Shown: positions 22,961 to 33,775 of the stretch, piece by piece | How the letters are laid out: each line of letters opens with the position of its first letter | How positions within the stretch are numbered: position 1 is the stretch's first letter | Source of the DNA: Saccoglossus kowalevskii | Taxonomy: Eukaryota > Hemichordata > Enteropneusta > Harrimaniidae | Reading direction: 5' to 3' | Length of the DNA stretch: 36,697 nt | Assembly: GCF_000003605.2 (NCBI RefSeq) | Contig: NW_003113694.1 | Location: forward strand, 1 to 36,697 | Translations under genes and position numbers: made by a program | The notes under the pieces: generated by a model | Told to the model about the DNA's origin: nothing | Seen by the model: the letters and a program-made list of their open reading frames with translations, nothing else | Database searches by the model: none

Positions 22961-23895
22961 TGTAGTTTCACCTGAACTAGTAAGAAGGTGGTAGTCATTC
23001 TTTTTGTACTGAATTCTCAGTTGTTAGTTTCACCTGGACTAGTAAGAGGGTGGTATTCATCCTCTTTGTACTGAATTCTTAGTTGTTAGTTTCACCTGAA
23101 CTTGTAAGAGGGTGGTAGTCATCATCTTTGTAATGAATTCTTAGTTGTTTGTTTCACCTGAACTTGTAAGAGGGTGGTAGTCATCCTCTTTGTACTGGAT
23201 TCTTAGTTGTTAGTCTCACCTGAACTAATACGAGGGTGGTAGTCATCCTCTTTGTACTGAATTCTTAGTTGTTAGTTTCACCTGAACTAGTAAGAGAGTA
23301 GTAGTCGTTCTCTTTGGACTGAATTCTTTGTTGTTAGTTTCACCTGAACTAGTAAGAGGGTGGTAGCCATCCTCTTTGTACTGAATTCTTAGTTGTTAGT
23401 TTCACCTGAACTAGTAAGAGGGTAGTAGTCATTCTCTTTGTACTGAATTCTTAGTTGTAGTTTCACCTGAACTAGTAAGAAGGTGGTAGTCATTCTTTTT
23501 GTACTGAATTCTCAGTTGTTAGTTTCACCTGGACTAGTAAGAGGGTGGTATTCATCCTCTTTGTACTGAATTCTTAGTTGTTAGTTTCACCTGAACTTGT
23601 AAGAGGGTGGTAGTCATCATCTTTGTAATGAATTCTTAGTTGTTTGTTTCACCTGAACTTGTAAGAGGGTGGTAGTCATCCTCTTTGTACTGGATTCTTA
23701 GTTGTTAGTCTCACCTGAACTAATACGAGGGTGGTAGTCATCCTCTTTGTAATGAATTCTTAGTTGTTAGTTTCACCTGAACTAGTAAGAGAGTAGTAGT
23801 CGTTCTCTTTGGACTGAATTCTTTGTTGTTAGTTTCACCTGAACTAGTAAGAGGGTGGTAGCCATCCTCTTTGTACTGAATTCTTAGTTGTTAGT
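22960..23895 (+). repeat. Tandem duplication of eight monomers, 495 bp
   Basis: Two adjacent copies are offset by 495 bp, checked at GGTATTCAT (TGG at 23051 and 23546) and ATACGAGG (CGAG at 23231 and 23726). Each runs AAGAAGG with CATTCTTTTTG, CTCAGTTG, GGTATTCATCC, AACTTGTAAG with TCATCATC, TTGTTTG, GTTAGTCTC, ATACGAGG, GTCGTTCTCTTTGGAC and GCCATCC. The copies differ at GTACTGAATTC against GTAATGAATTC after ATACGAGG. Only one copy is present in the parallel 15.12-15.55 and 2.03-2.46 kb blocks. Confidence 0.85.
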
Positions 23896-25065
23896 TTCAC
23901 CTGAACTAGTAAGTAGGTGGTAGTCATTCTCTTTGTACTGAATTCTTAGTTGTAGTTTCACCTGAACTAGTATGAGGGAAGTAGTCATCCTCTTTGTACT
24001 GAATTCTTTGTTGTTAGTTTCACCTGGACTAGTAAGAGGGCAGTAGTCATCCTCTTTGTACTGGATTCTTAGTTGTACTTTCAGCTGGACTATTAAGAGG
24101 GTAGTAGTCATCCTCTTTGTACTGAATTCTTAGTTGTTTGTTTCACCTGAACTAGTAAGAGGGTAGTAGTCATCCTCTTTGTACTGAATTCTTAGCTGTC
24201 AGTTTCACCTGAACTAGTAAGAAGGTGGTAGTCATCCTCTTTGTACTGAATTCTCAGTTGTTAGTTTCACCTGAACTAGTAAGAGGGCAGTAGTCATCCT
24301 CTTTGTACTGAATTCTTAGTTGTTAGTTTCACCTGAACTAGTAAGAAGGTGGTAGTCATTCTCTTTGTACTGAATTCTTAGTTGTTAGTTTCACCTGTAC
24401 TAGTAAGAAGGTGGTAGTCATCCTCTTTGTACTGGATTCTTAGTTGTTAGTTTCACCTGGACTAGTAAGAGGGCAGTAGTCATCCTCTTTGTACTGGATT
24501 CTTAGTTGTAGTTTCAGCTGGACTATTAAGAGGGTAGTAGTCATCCTCTTTGTACTGAATTCTTAGTTGTAGTTTCACCTGAACTAGTAAGAAGGTGGTA
24601 GTCATTCTTTTTGTACTTAATTCTCAGTTGTTAGTTTCACCTGGACTAGTAAGAGGGTGGTAGTCATCCTTTTTGTTTTGAATTCTTAGTTGTTAGTTTC
24701 ACCTGGACTAGTAAGAGGGTAGTAGTCATCCTCTTTGTACTGAATTCTCAGTTGTTAGTTTCACCTGAACTAGTAAGAGGGTGGTAGTCATCCTCTTTGA
24801 ACTGGATTCTTAGTTGTAGTTTCACCTGCACTAGTAAGAGGGTGCTGGTCATCCTCTTTGTACTGAATTTTTAGTTGTTAGTTTCAGCTGGACTATTAAG
24901 AGGGTGGTAGTCATCCTTTTTGTTTTGAATTCTTAGTTGTTAGTTTCACCTGGACTAGTAAGAGGGTAGTAGTCATCCTCTTTGTACTGAATTCTTAGTT
25001 GTTAGTTTCACCTGAACTAGTAAGAGGGTGGTAGTCATCCTCTTTGTACTGGATTCTTAGTTGTA
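23768..25065 (+). repeat. Sister block of 4137-5433
   Basis: It matches 4137-5433 through family C into family D, about 1.3 kb. The right boundary is a TTGTACTTACAGC unit (about 25063) shared with 12530 and 18950. Together with 4.1-5.4 kb it is the longest-range well-matched pair I could follow by eye. Confidence 0.85.
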
Positions 25066-25149
25066 CTTACAGCTGGACTATTAAGAGGGTAGTAGCCATC
25101 CTCTTTGTACTGAATTCTTAGTTGTTTGTTTCACCTGGACTAGTAAGAG

Positions 25150-28100
25150 GGTGGTAGTCATCCTCTTTGTACTGAATTCTTAGTTGTTAGTTTCACCTGA
25201 ACTAGTAAGAAGGTGGTAGTCATTCTCTTTGTACTGAATTCTTAGTTGTTAGTTTCACCTGGACTAGTAAGAGGGCAGTAGTCATCCTCTTTGTACTGGA
25301 TTCTTAGTTGTAGTTTCAGCCGGACTATTAAGAGGGTATTAGTCATCCTCTTTGTACTGAATTCTTAGTTGTAGTTTCAGCTGGACTAGTAAGAGGGTGG
25401 TAGTCATCCTTTTTGTTTTGAATTCTTAGTTGTTAGTTTCACCTGGACTAGTAAGAGGGTAGTAGTCATCCTCTTTGTACTGAATTCTTAGTTGTTAGTT
25501 TCACCTCAACTAGTAAGAGGGTGGTAGTCATTCTCTTTGTTCTGGATTCTTAGTTGTAGTTTCACCTGAACTTGTAAGAGGGTGCTGGTCATCCTCTTTG
25601 TACTGAATTTTTAGTTGTTAATTTCAGCTGGACTATTAAGAGGGAAGTAGTCATCCTTTTTGTTTTGAATTCTTAGTTGTTCGTTCCACCTGTACTACTA
25701 AGAAGGCGGTAGTCATCCTTTTTGTTTTGAATTCTTAGTTGTTAGTTTCACCTGGACGAGTAAAAGGGTAGTAGTCATCCTCTTTGTACTGAATTCTTAG
25801 TTGATAGTTTCACCTGAACTAGTAAGAGGGCAGTAGTCATCCTCTTTGTTCTGGATTCTTAGTTATAGTTTCACCTGAACTAGTATGAGGGTAGTAGTCA
25901 TCCTCTTTGTACTGAATTCTTTGTTGTTAGTTTCACCTGGACTAGTAAGAGGGCAGTAGTCATCCTCTTTGTACTGGATTCTTAGTTGTACTTTCAGCTG
26001 GACTATTAAGAGGGTAGTAGTCATCCTCTTTGTACTGAATTCTTAGTTGTTTGTTTCACCTGAACTAGTAAGAGGGTAGTAGTCATCCTCTTTGTACTGA
26101 ATTCTTAGCTGTCAGTTTCACCTGAACTAGTAAGAAGGTGGTAGTCATCCCCTTTGTACTGAATTCTCAGTTGTTAGTTTCACCTGGACTAGTGAGAGGG
26201 TGGTAGTCATCCTCTTTGTACTGAATTCTTAGTTGTTAGTTTCACCTGAACTAGTAAGAAGGTGGTAATCATCCTCTTTGTACTGGATTCTTAGTTGTTA
26301 GTTTCACCTGGACTAGTAAGAGGGCAGTAGTCATCCTCTTTGTACTGAATTCTTAGTTGTTAGTTTCACCTGAACTAGTAAGAAGGTGGTAGTCATTCTC
26401 TTTGTACTGAATTCTTAGTTGTTAGTTTCACCTGGACTAGTAAGAGGGCAGTAGTCATCCTCTTTGTACTGGATTCTTAGTTGTAGTTTCAGCCGGACTA
26501 TTAAGAGGGTATTAGTCATCCTCTTTGTACTGAATTCTTAGTTGTAGTTTCAGCTGGACTAGTAAGAGGGTGGTAGTCATCCTTTTTGTTTTGAATTCTT
26601 AGTTGTTAGTTTCACCTGGACTAGTAAGAAGGTAGTAGTCATCCTCTTTGTACTGAATTCTTAGTTGTTTGTTTCACCTGAACTAGTAAGAGGGTAGTAG
26701 TCATCCTCTTTGTACTGAATTCTTAGCTGTCAGTTTCACCTGAACTAGTAAGAAGGTGGTAGTCATCCCCTTTGTACTGAATTCTCAGTTGTTAGTTTCA
26801 CCTGGACTAGTGAGAGGGTGGTAGTCATCCTCTTTGTACTGAATTCTTAGTTGTTAGTTTCACCTGAACTAGTAAGAAGGTGGTAATCATCCTCTTTGTA
26901 CTGGATTTTTAGTTGTTAGTTTCACCTGGACTAGTAAGAGGGCAGTAGTCATCCTCTTTGTACTGAATTCTTAGTTGTTAGTTTCACCTGAACTAGTAAG
27001 AAGGTGGTAGTCATTCTCTTTGTACTGAATTCTTAGTTGTTAGTTTCACCTGGACTAGTAAGAGGGCAGTAGTCATCCTCTTTGTACTGGATTCTTAGTT
27101 GTAGTTTCAGCCGGACTATTAAGAGGGTATTAGTCATTCTCTTTGTACTGAATTCTTAGTTGTAGTTTCAGCTGGACTAGTAAGAGGGTGGTAGTCATCC
27201 TTTTTGTTTTGAATTCTTAGTTGTTAGTTTCACCTGGACTAGTAAGAGGGTAGTAGTCATCCTCTTTGTACTGAATTCTTAGTTGTTAGTTTCACCTCAA
27301 CTAGTAAGAGGGTGGTAGTCATTCTCTTTGTTATGGATTCTTAGTTGTAGTTTCACCTGAACTTGTAAGAGGGTGCTGGTCATCCTCTTTGTACTGAATT
27401 TTTAGTTGTTAATTTCAGCTGGACTATTAAGAGGGAAGTAGTCATCCTTTTTGTTTTGAATTCTTAGTTGTTCGTTCCACCTGTACTAGTAAGAAGGCGG
27501 TAGTCATCCTTTTTGTTTTGAATTCTTAGTTGTTAGTTTCACCTGGATGAGTAAAAGGGTAGTAGTCATCCTCTTTGTACTGAATTCTTAGTTGTTAGTT
27601 TCACCTGAACTAGTAAGAGGGCAGTAGTCATCCTCTTTGTTCTGGATTCTTAGTTATAGTTTCACCTGAACTAGTATGAGGGTAGTAGTCATCCTCTTTG
27701 TACTGAATTCTTTGTTGTTAGTTTCACCTGGACTAGTAAGAGGGCAGTAGTCATCCTCTTTGTACTGGATTCTTAGTTGTACTTTCAGCTGGACTATTAA
27801 GAGGGTAGTAGTCATCCTCTTTGTACTGAATTCTTAGTTGTTTGTTTCACCTGAACTAGTAAGAGGGTAGTAGTCATCCTCTTTGTACTGAATTCTTAGC
27901 TGTCAGTTTCACCTGAACTAGTAAGAAGGTGGTAGTCATCCCCTTTGTACTGAATTCTCAGTTGTTAGTTTCACCTGGACTAGTGAGAGGGTGGTAGTCA
28001 TCCTCTTTGTACTGAATTCTTAGTTGTTAGTTTCACCTGAACTAGTAAGAAGGTGGTAATCATCCTCTTTGTACTGGATTCTTAGTTGTTAGTTTCACCT

Positions 28101-28890
28101 GGACTAGTAAGAGGGCAGTAGTCATCCTCTTTGTACTGAATTCTTAGTTGTTAGTTTCACCTGAACTAGTAAGAAGGTGGTAGTCATTCTCTTTGTACTG
28201 AATTCTTAGTTGTTAGTTTCACCTGGACTAGTAAGAGGGCAGTAGTCATCCTCTTTGTACTGGATTCTTAGTTGTAGTTTCAGCCGGACTATTAAGAGGG
28301 TATTAGTCATCCTCTTTGTACTGAATTCTTAGTTGTAGTTTCAGCTGGACTAGTAAGAGGGTGGTAGTCATCCTTTTTGTTTTGAATTCTTAGTTGTTAG
28401 TTTCACCTGGACTAGTAAGAGGGTAGTAGTCATCCTCTTTGTACTGAATTCTTAGTTGTTTGTTTCACCTGAACTAGTAAGAGGGTAGTAGTCATCCTCT
28501 TTGTACTGAATTCTTAGCTGTCAGTTTCACCTGAACTAGTAAGAAGGTGGTAGTCATCCCCTTTGTACTGAATTCTCAGTTGTTAGTTTCACCTGGACTA
28601 GTGAGAGGGTGGTAGTCATCCTCTTTGTACTGAATTCTTAGTTGTTAGTTTCACCTGAACTAGTAAGAAGGTGGTAATCATCCTCTTTGTACTGGATTCT
28701 TAGTTGTTAGTTTCACCTGGACTAGTAAGAGGGCAGTAGTCATCCTCTTTGTACTGAATTCTTAGTTGTTAGTTTCACCTGAACTAGTAAAGAAGGTGGT
28801 AGTCATTCTCTTTGTACTGAATTCTTAGTTGTTAGTTTCACCTGGACTAGTAAGAGGGCAGTAGTCATCCTCTTTGTACTGGATTTCTTA
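25150..28890 (+). repeat. Higher-order repeat: two 1791-bp units plus a partial third
   Basis: Unit 1 is about 25150-26940, unit 2 about 26941-28731, then a partial third runs to about 28890. Markers repeat exactly 1791 bp (29 monomers) apart: AGCCGG at 25318 and 27109, and again 26491 and 28282; TCCACCTG at 25685 and 27476. Differences are few, for example TACTACTA against TACTAGTA, GGACGAG against GGATGAG, and GTTCTGG against GTTATGG. Each unit has an inner repeat of 618 bp. The order matches family A at 5.8-7.1 kb, with AACTTGTAAGAGGGTGCTGG as a variant shared by both units. Confidence 0.9.
26035..27270 (+). repeat. Inner 618-bp (10-monomer) tandem duplication in the 1791-bp unit
   Basis: The TTGTTTG tail (26043 and 26661), GCTGTCAG (26108 and 26726), AGTGAG and AGCCGG (26491 and 27109) all recur at exactly 618 bp. 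The same duplication is present in the second 1791-bp unit (GCTGTCAG at 27899 and 28517). It therefore predates the 1791-bp duplication, or was spread by it. Confidence 0.87.
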
Positions 28891-29940
28891 GTTGTAGTTT
28901 CACCTGAACTAGTAAGAGGGTGCTGGTCGTCCTCTTTGTACTGAATTTTTAGTTGTTAGTTTGAGCTGGACTAATAAGAGGGTGGTAGTCATCCTCTTTG
29001 TACTGAATTCTTAGTTGTTAGTTTCACCTGAACTAGTAAGAGGGTGGTAGTCATCCTCTTTGTAATGAATTCTTAGTTGTTAGTTTCACCTGAACTAGTA
29101 AGAGGGTGGTAGTCATCCTCTTTGTACTGAAATTCTTAGTTGTTAGTTTCACCTGAACTTGTAAGAGGGTGGTAGTCATCATCTTTGTAATGAATTCTTA
29201 GTTGTTAGTTTCACCTGAACTTGTAAGAGGGTAGTAGTCATCCTCTTTGTACTGAATTCGTAGTTGTTAGTTTAACCTGAACTAGTAAGAGGGTGGTAGC
29301 CATCCTTTGTACTGAATTCTTAGTTGTTAATTTCACCTGAACTAGTAAGAGGGTAGTATTCATTCTCTTTGTACTGGATTCTTAGTTGTAGTTTCACCTG
29401 AACTAGTATGAGGGTAGTAGTCATCCTCTTTGTACTGAATTCTTTGTTGTTAGTTTCACCTGGACTAGTAAGAGGGCAGTAGTCATCCTCTTTGTACTGG
29501 ATACTTAGTTGTACTTACAGCTGGACTATTAAGAGGGTAGTAGTCATCCTCTTTGTACTGAATTCTTAGTTGTTTGTTTCACCTGAACTAGTAAGAGGGT
29601 GGTAGTCATCCTCTTTGTACTGAATTCTTAGCTGTCAGTTTCACCTGAACTAGTAAGAAGGTGGTAGTCATCCTCTTTGTACTGAATTCTCAGTTGTTAG
29701 TTTCACCTGGACTAGTGAGAGGGTTGTAGTCATCCTCTTTGTACTGAATTCTTAGCTGTTAGTTTCACCTGAACTAGTAAGAAGGTGGTAATCATCCTCT
29801 TTGTACTGGATTCTTAGTTGTTAGTTTCACCTGGAGTAGTAAGAGGGCAGTAGTCATCCTCTTTGTACTGAATTCTTAGTTGTTAGTTTCACCTGAACTA
29901 GTAAGAAGGTGGTAGTCATTCTCTTTGTACTGAATTCTTA
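28870..29940 (+). repeat. Block duplicated at 32700-33775
   Basis: The offset is 3831 bp at GTGCTGGTCG (TGCTGG at 28921 and 32752). Shared rare variants are GTCGTCCTC, GAGCTGGACTAATAAG, GTAATGAATTC, GAATTCGTAG and GTATTCATTC. This copy has small indels that the other lacks (AGTAAAGAAGG at about 28790 in the flank, GGATTTCTTAG at about 28884, GAAATTC at about 29129, CATCCTTTG at about 29302). Confidence 0.82.
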
Positions 29941-30570
29941 GTTGTTAGTTTCACCTGGACTAGTAAGAAGGCGGTAGTCATCCTCTTTGTACTGAATTCT
30001 TAGCTGTTAGTTTCACCTGAACTAGTAAGAAGGTGGTAGTCATCCTCTTTGTACTGGATTCTTAGTTGTTAGTTTCACCTGGACTAGTAAGAGGGCAGTA
30101 GTCATTCTCTTTGTACTGTATTCTTAGTTGTAGTTTCAGCTGGACTATTAAGAGGGTAGTAGTCATCATCTTTGTACTGAATTCTTAGTTGTAGTTTCAC
30201 CTGAACTAGTAAGAAGGTGGTAGTCATTCATTTTGTACTGAATTCTCAGTTGTTAGTTTCACCTGGACTAGTAAGAGGGTGGTAGTCATCATTTTTGTTT
30301 TGAATTCTTAGTTGTTAGTTTCACCTGGACTAGAAAGAGGGTAGTAGTCATCCTCTTTGTACTGAATTCTTAGTTGTTAATTTCACCTGAACTAGTAAGA
30401 GGGTATTAGTCATTCTCTTTGTACTGGATTCTTAGTTGTAGTTTCACCTGAACTAGTATGAGGGTAGTAGTCATCCTCTTTGTACTGAATTCTTTGTTGT
30501 TAGTTTCACCTGGACTAGTAAGAGGGCAGTAGTCATCCTCTTTGTACTGAATTCTTAGTTGTTAGTTTCA
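29940..30570 (+). repeat. Family B block, first part
   Basis: It follows 12.96-13.60 kb at about 16981 bp: AAGGCGG, CTGTATTC, TCATTCATTTTG (30228), CTAGAAAGAGG and GGTATTAGTC. Here the TCATTTTG unit reads GTACTGAATTC, not GTACTCAATTC as in the three other family B copies. Confidence 0.8.
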
Positions 30571-30985
30571 CCTAAACTAGTAAGAGAGTGCTGGTCATCC
30601 TCTTTGTACTGAATTTTTAGTTGTTAGTTTCAGCTGGACTTTTAAGAGGGTAGTAGTTATCCTCTTTGTACTGAATTTTTAGTTGTTAGTTTCAGCTGGA
30701 CTTTTAAGAGGGTAGTAGTCATCCTCTTTGTACTGAATTCTTAGTTGTTAGTTTCACCTAAACTAGTAAGAGAGTGCTGGTCATCCTCTTTGTACTGAAT
30801 TTTTAGTTGTTAGTTTCAGCTGGACTTTTAAGAGGGTAGTAGTCATCCTCTTTGTACTGAATTCTTAGTTGTTAGTTTCACCTAAACTAGTAAGAGAGTG
30901 CTGGTCATCCTCTTTGTACTGAATTTTTAGTTGTTAGTTTCAGCTGGACTTTTAAGAGGGTGGTAGTCTTCCTCTTTGTACTGAA
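30571..30985 (+). repeat. Local two-monomer (124-bp) amplification
   Basis: Two monomer types alternate. Type x begins CCTAAACTAGTAAGAGAG and has GTGCTGG (30571, 30757, 30881). Type y begins CAGCTGGACTTTTAAGAG (30631, 30693, 30817, 30941). The order is x y y x y x y with spacings of 62, 124 and 124 bp. The ACTTTTAAG form of y was seen only here; elsewhere the unit reads CTATTAAG. In the sister blocks at 9.9, 13.66 and 20.08 kb the x unit occurs once. This is a very recent, local expansion. Confidence 0.88.
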
Positions 30986-31606
30986 TTCTTAGTTGTTAGT
31001 TTCACCTGAACTAATAAGAGGGTGGTAGTCATCCTCTTTGTACTGGATTCTTAGTTGTTAGTTTCACCTGAACTTGTTAGAGGGTGGTAGTCATCCTCTT
31101 TGTAATGAATTCCTAGTTGTTAGTTTCACCTCAACTAATAAGAGGGTGGTAGTCATCCTCTTTGTACTGGATTCTTAGTTGTTAGTTTCACCTGGACATA
31201 AGAGGGTGGTAGTCATCCTCTTTGTACTGAATTCTTAGTTGTTAGTTTCACCTGAACTAGAAAGAGGGTGGTAGTCATCCTCTTTGTAATGAATTCTTAG
31301 TTGTTAGTTTCACCTGAACTAGTAAGAGGGTGGTAGTCATCCTCTTTGTACTGAATTCTTAGTTGTTAGTTTCACCTGAACTTGTAAGAGGGTGGTAGTC
31401 ATCATCTTTGTAATGAATTCGTAGTTGTTAGTTTCACCTGAACTAATAAGAGGGTGGTAGTCATTCTCTTTGTACTGAATTCTTAGTTGTTAGTTTCACC
31501 TGAACTAGTAAGAGAGTAGTAGTCGTTCTCTTTGTACTGAATTATTAGTTGTTAGTTTCACCTAAACTAGTAAGAGGGTGGTAGCCATCCTCTTTGTACT
31601 GAATAC
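30985..31606 (+). repeat. Family B block, second part
   Basis: After the dimer run the family B order resumes: GTCTTCC (about 30967), AACTAATAAG, CTTGTTAGAG (about 31075), AATTCCTAG, CCTCAACTAATAAG, GGACATAAG (about 31193), CTAGAAAGAGG, GTAATG, TCATCATC with GTAATGAATTCGTAG, GTCGTTCTC and GAATTATTAG. Confidence 0.8.
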
Positions 31607-32700
31607 TTAGTTGTTAATTTCACCTGAACTAGTAAGAGGGTAGTAGTCATTCTCTTTGTACTGGATTCTTAGTTGTAGTTTCACCTGAACTAGTATGAGG
31701 GTAGTAGTCATCCTCTTTGTACTGAATTCTTTGTTGTTAGTTTCACCTGGACTAGTAAGAGGGCAGTAGTCATCCTCTTTGTACTGGATTCTTAGTTGTA
31801 CTTTCAGCTGGACTATTAAGAGGGTAGTAGTCATCCTCTTTGTACTGAATTCTTAGTTGTTTGTTTCACCTGAACTAGTAAGAGGATGGTAGTCATCCTC
31901 TTTGTACTGAATTCTTAGCTGTCAGTTTCACCTGAACTAGTAAGAAGGTTGTAGTCATCCTCTTTGTACTGAATTCTCAGTTGTTAGTTTCACCTGGACT
32001 AGTAAGAGGGCAGTAGTCATCCTCTTTGTACTGAATTCTTAGCTGATAGTTTCACCTGAACTAGTAAGAAGGTGGTAATCATCCTCATTGTACTGGATTC
32101 TTGGTTGTTAGTTTCACCTGGACTAGTAAGAGGGCAGTAGTCATCCTCTTTGTACTGAATTCTTAGTTGTTAGTTTCACCTGAACTAGTAAGAAGGTGGT
32201 AGTCATTCTCTTTGTACTGAACTCTTAGTTGTTAGTTTCACCTGGACTAGTAAGAAGGCAGTAGTCATCCTTTTTGTACTGAATTCTTAGCTGTTAGTTT
32301 CACCTGAACTAGTAAGAAGGTGGTAGTCATCCTCTTTGTACTGGATGCTTAGTTGTTAGTTTCACCTGGACGAGTAAGAGGGCAGTAGTTATCTTCTTTG
32401 TACTGGATTCCTGGTTGTAGTTTCAGCTGGACTATTAAGAGGGTAGTAGTCATCCTCTTTGTACTGAATTCTTAGTTGTAGTTTCACCTGAACTAGTAAG
32501 AAGGTGGTAGTCATTCTTTTTGTACTGAATTCTCAGTTGTTAGTTTCACCTGGACTAGTAAGAGGGTGGTAGTCATCCTTTTTGTTTTGAATTCTTAGTT
32601 GTTAGTTTCACCTGGACTAGTAAGAGGGTAGTGGTCATCCTCTTTGTACTGAATTCTTAGTTGTTAGTTTCACCTGAACTAGTAAGAGGGTGGTAGTCAT
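31607..32700 (+). repeat. Family C cassette run
   Basis: The opening matches 17339-17566 and 34817-35044. It carries TATGAGGG, TTTGTTG, GGGCAG, CAGCTGG-CTATT, TTGTTTG and GCTGTCAG (31918). Private changes are unusually frequent: AGAGGATGG, AAGGTTGTAG, GCTGATAG, CCTCATTG, GGATTCTTGG, GAACTC, GGATGC, GGACGAG and TTATCTTC within about 31885-32410. They suggest an older, less homogenised stretch. Confidence 0.75.
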
Positions 32701-33775
32701 CCTCTTTGTACTGGATTCTTAGTTGTAGTTTCACCTGAACTAGTAAGAGGGTGCTGGTCGTCCTCTTTGTACTGAATTTTTAGTTGTTAGTTTGAGCTGG
32801 ACTAATAAGAGGGTGGTAGTCATCCTCTTTGTACTGAATTCTTAGTTGTTAGTTTCACCTGAACTAGTAAGAGGGTGGTAGTCATCCTCTTTGTAATGAA
32901 TTCTTAGTTGTTAGTTTCACCTGAACTAGTAAGAGGGTGGTAGTCATCCTCTTTGTACTGAATTCTTAGTTGTTAGTTTCACCTGAACTTGTAAGAGGGT
33001 GGTAGTCATCATCTTTGTAATGAATTCTTAGTTGTTAGTTTCACCTGAACTTGTAAGAGGGTAGTAGTCATCCTCTTTGTACTGAATTCGTAGTTGTTAG
33101 TTTCACCTGAACTAGTAAGAGGGTGGTAGCCATCCTCTTTGTACTGAATTCTTAGTTGTTAATTTCATCTGAACTAGTAAGAGGGTAGTATTCATTCTCT
33201 TTGTACTGGATTCTTAGTTGTAGTTTCACCTGAACTAGTATGAGGGTAGTAGTCATCCTCTTGTACTGAATTCTTTGTTGTAGTTTCACCTGGACTAGTA
33301 AGAGGGCAGTAGTCATCCTCTTGTACTGGATTCTTAGTTGTACTTTCAGCTGGACTATTAAGAGGGTAGTAGTCATCCTCTTTGTACTGAATTCTTAGTT
33401 GTTTGTTTCACCTGAACTAGTAAGAGGGTGGTAGTCATCCTCTTTGTACTGAATTCTTAGCTGTCAGTTTCACCTGAACGAGTAAGAAGGTGGTAGTCAT
33501 CCTCTTTGTACTGAATTCTCAGTTGTTAGTTTCACCTGGACTAGTAAGAGGGTGGTAGTCATCCTCTTTGTACTGAATTCTTAGCTGTTAGTTTCACCTG
33601 AACTAGTAAGAAGGTGGTAATCATCCTCTTTGTACTGGATTCTTAGTTGTTAGTTTCACCTGGACTAGTAAAAGGGCAGTAGTCATCCTCTTTGTACTGA
33701 ATTCTTAGTTGTTAGTTTCACCTGAACTAGTAAGAAGGTGGTAGTCATTCTCTTTGTACTGAATTCTTAGTTGTT
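32700..33775 (+). repeat. Sister block of 28870-29940
   Basis: The variant order is the same as at 28.87-29.94 kb. Its second half (from about 33140) is also the first copy of the 1665-bp pair described in the next entry. Three single-base losses lie within about 33260-33325. Confidence 0.82.
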
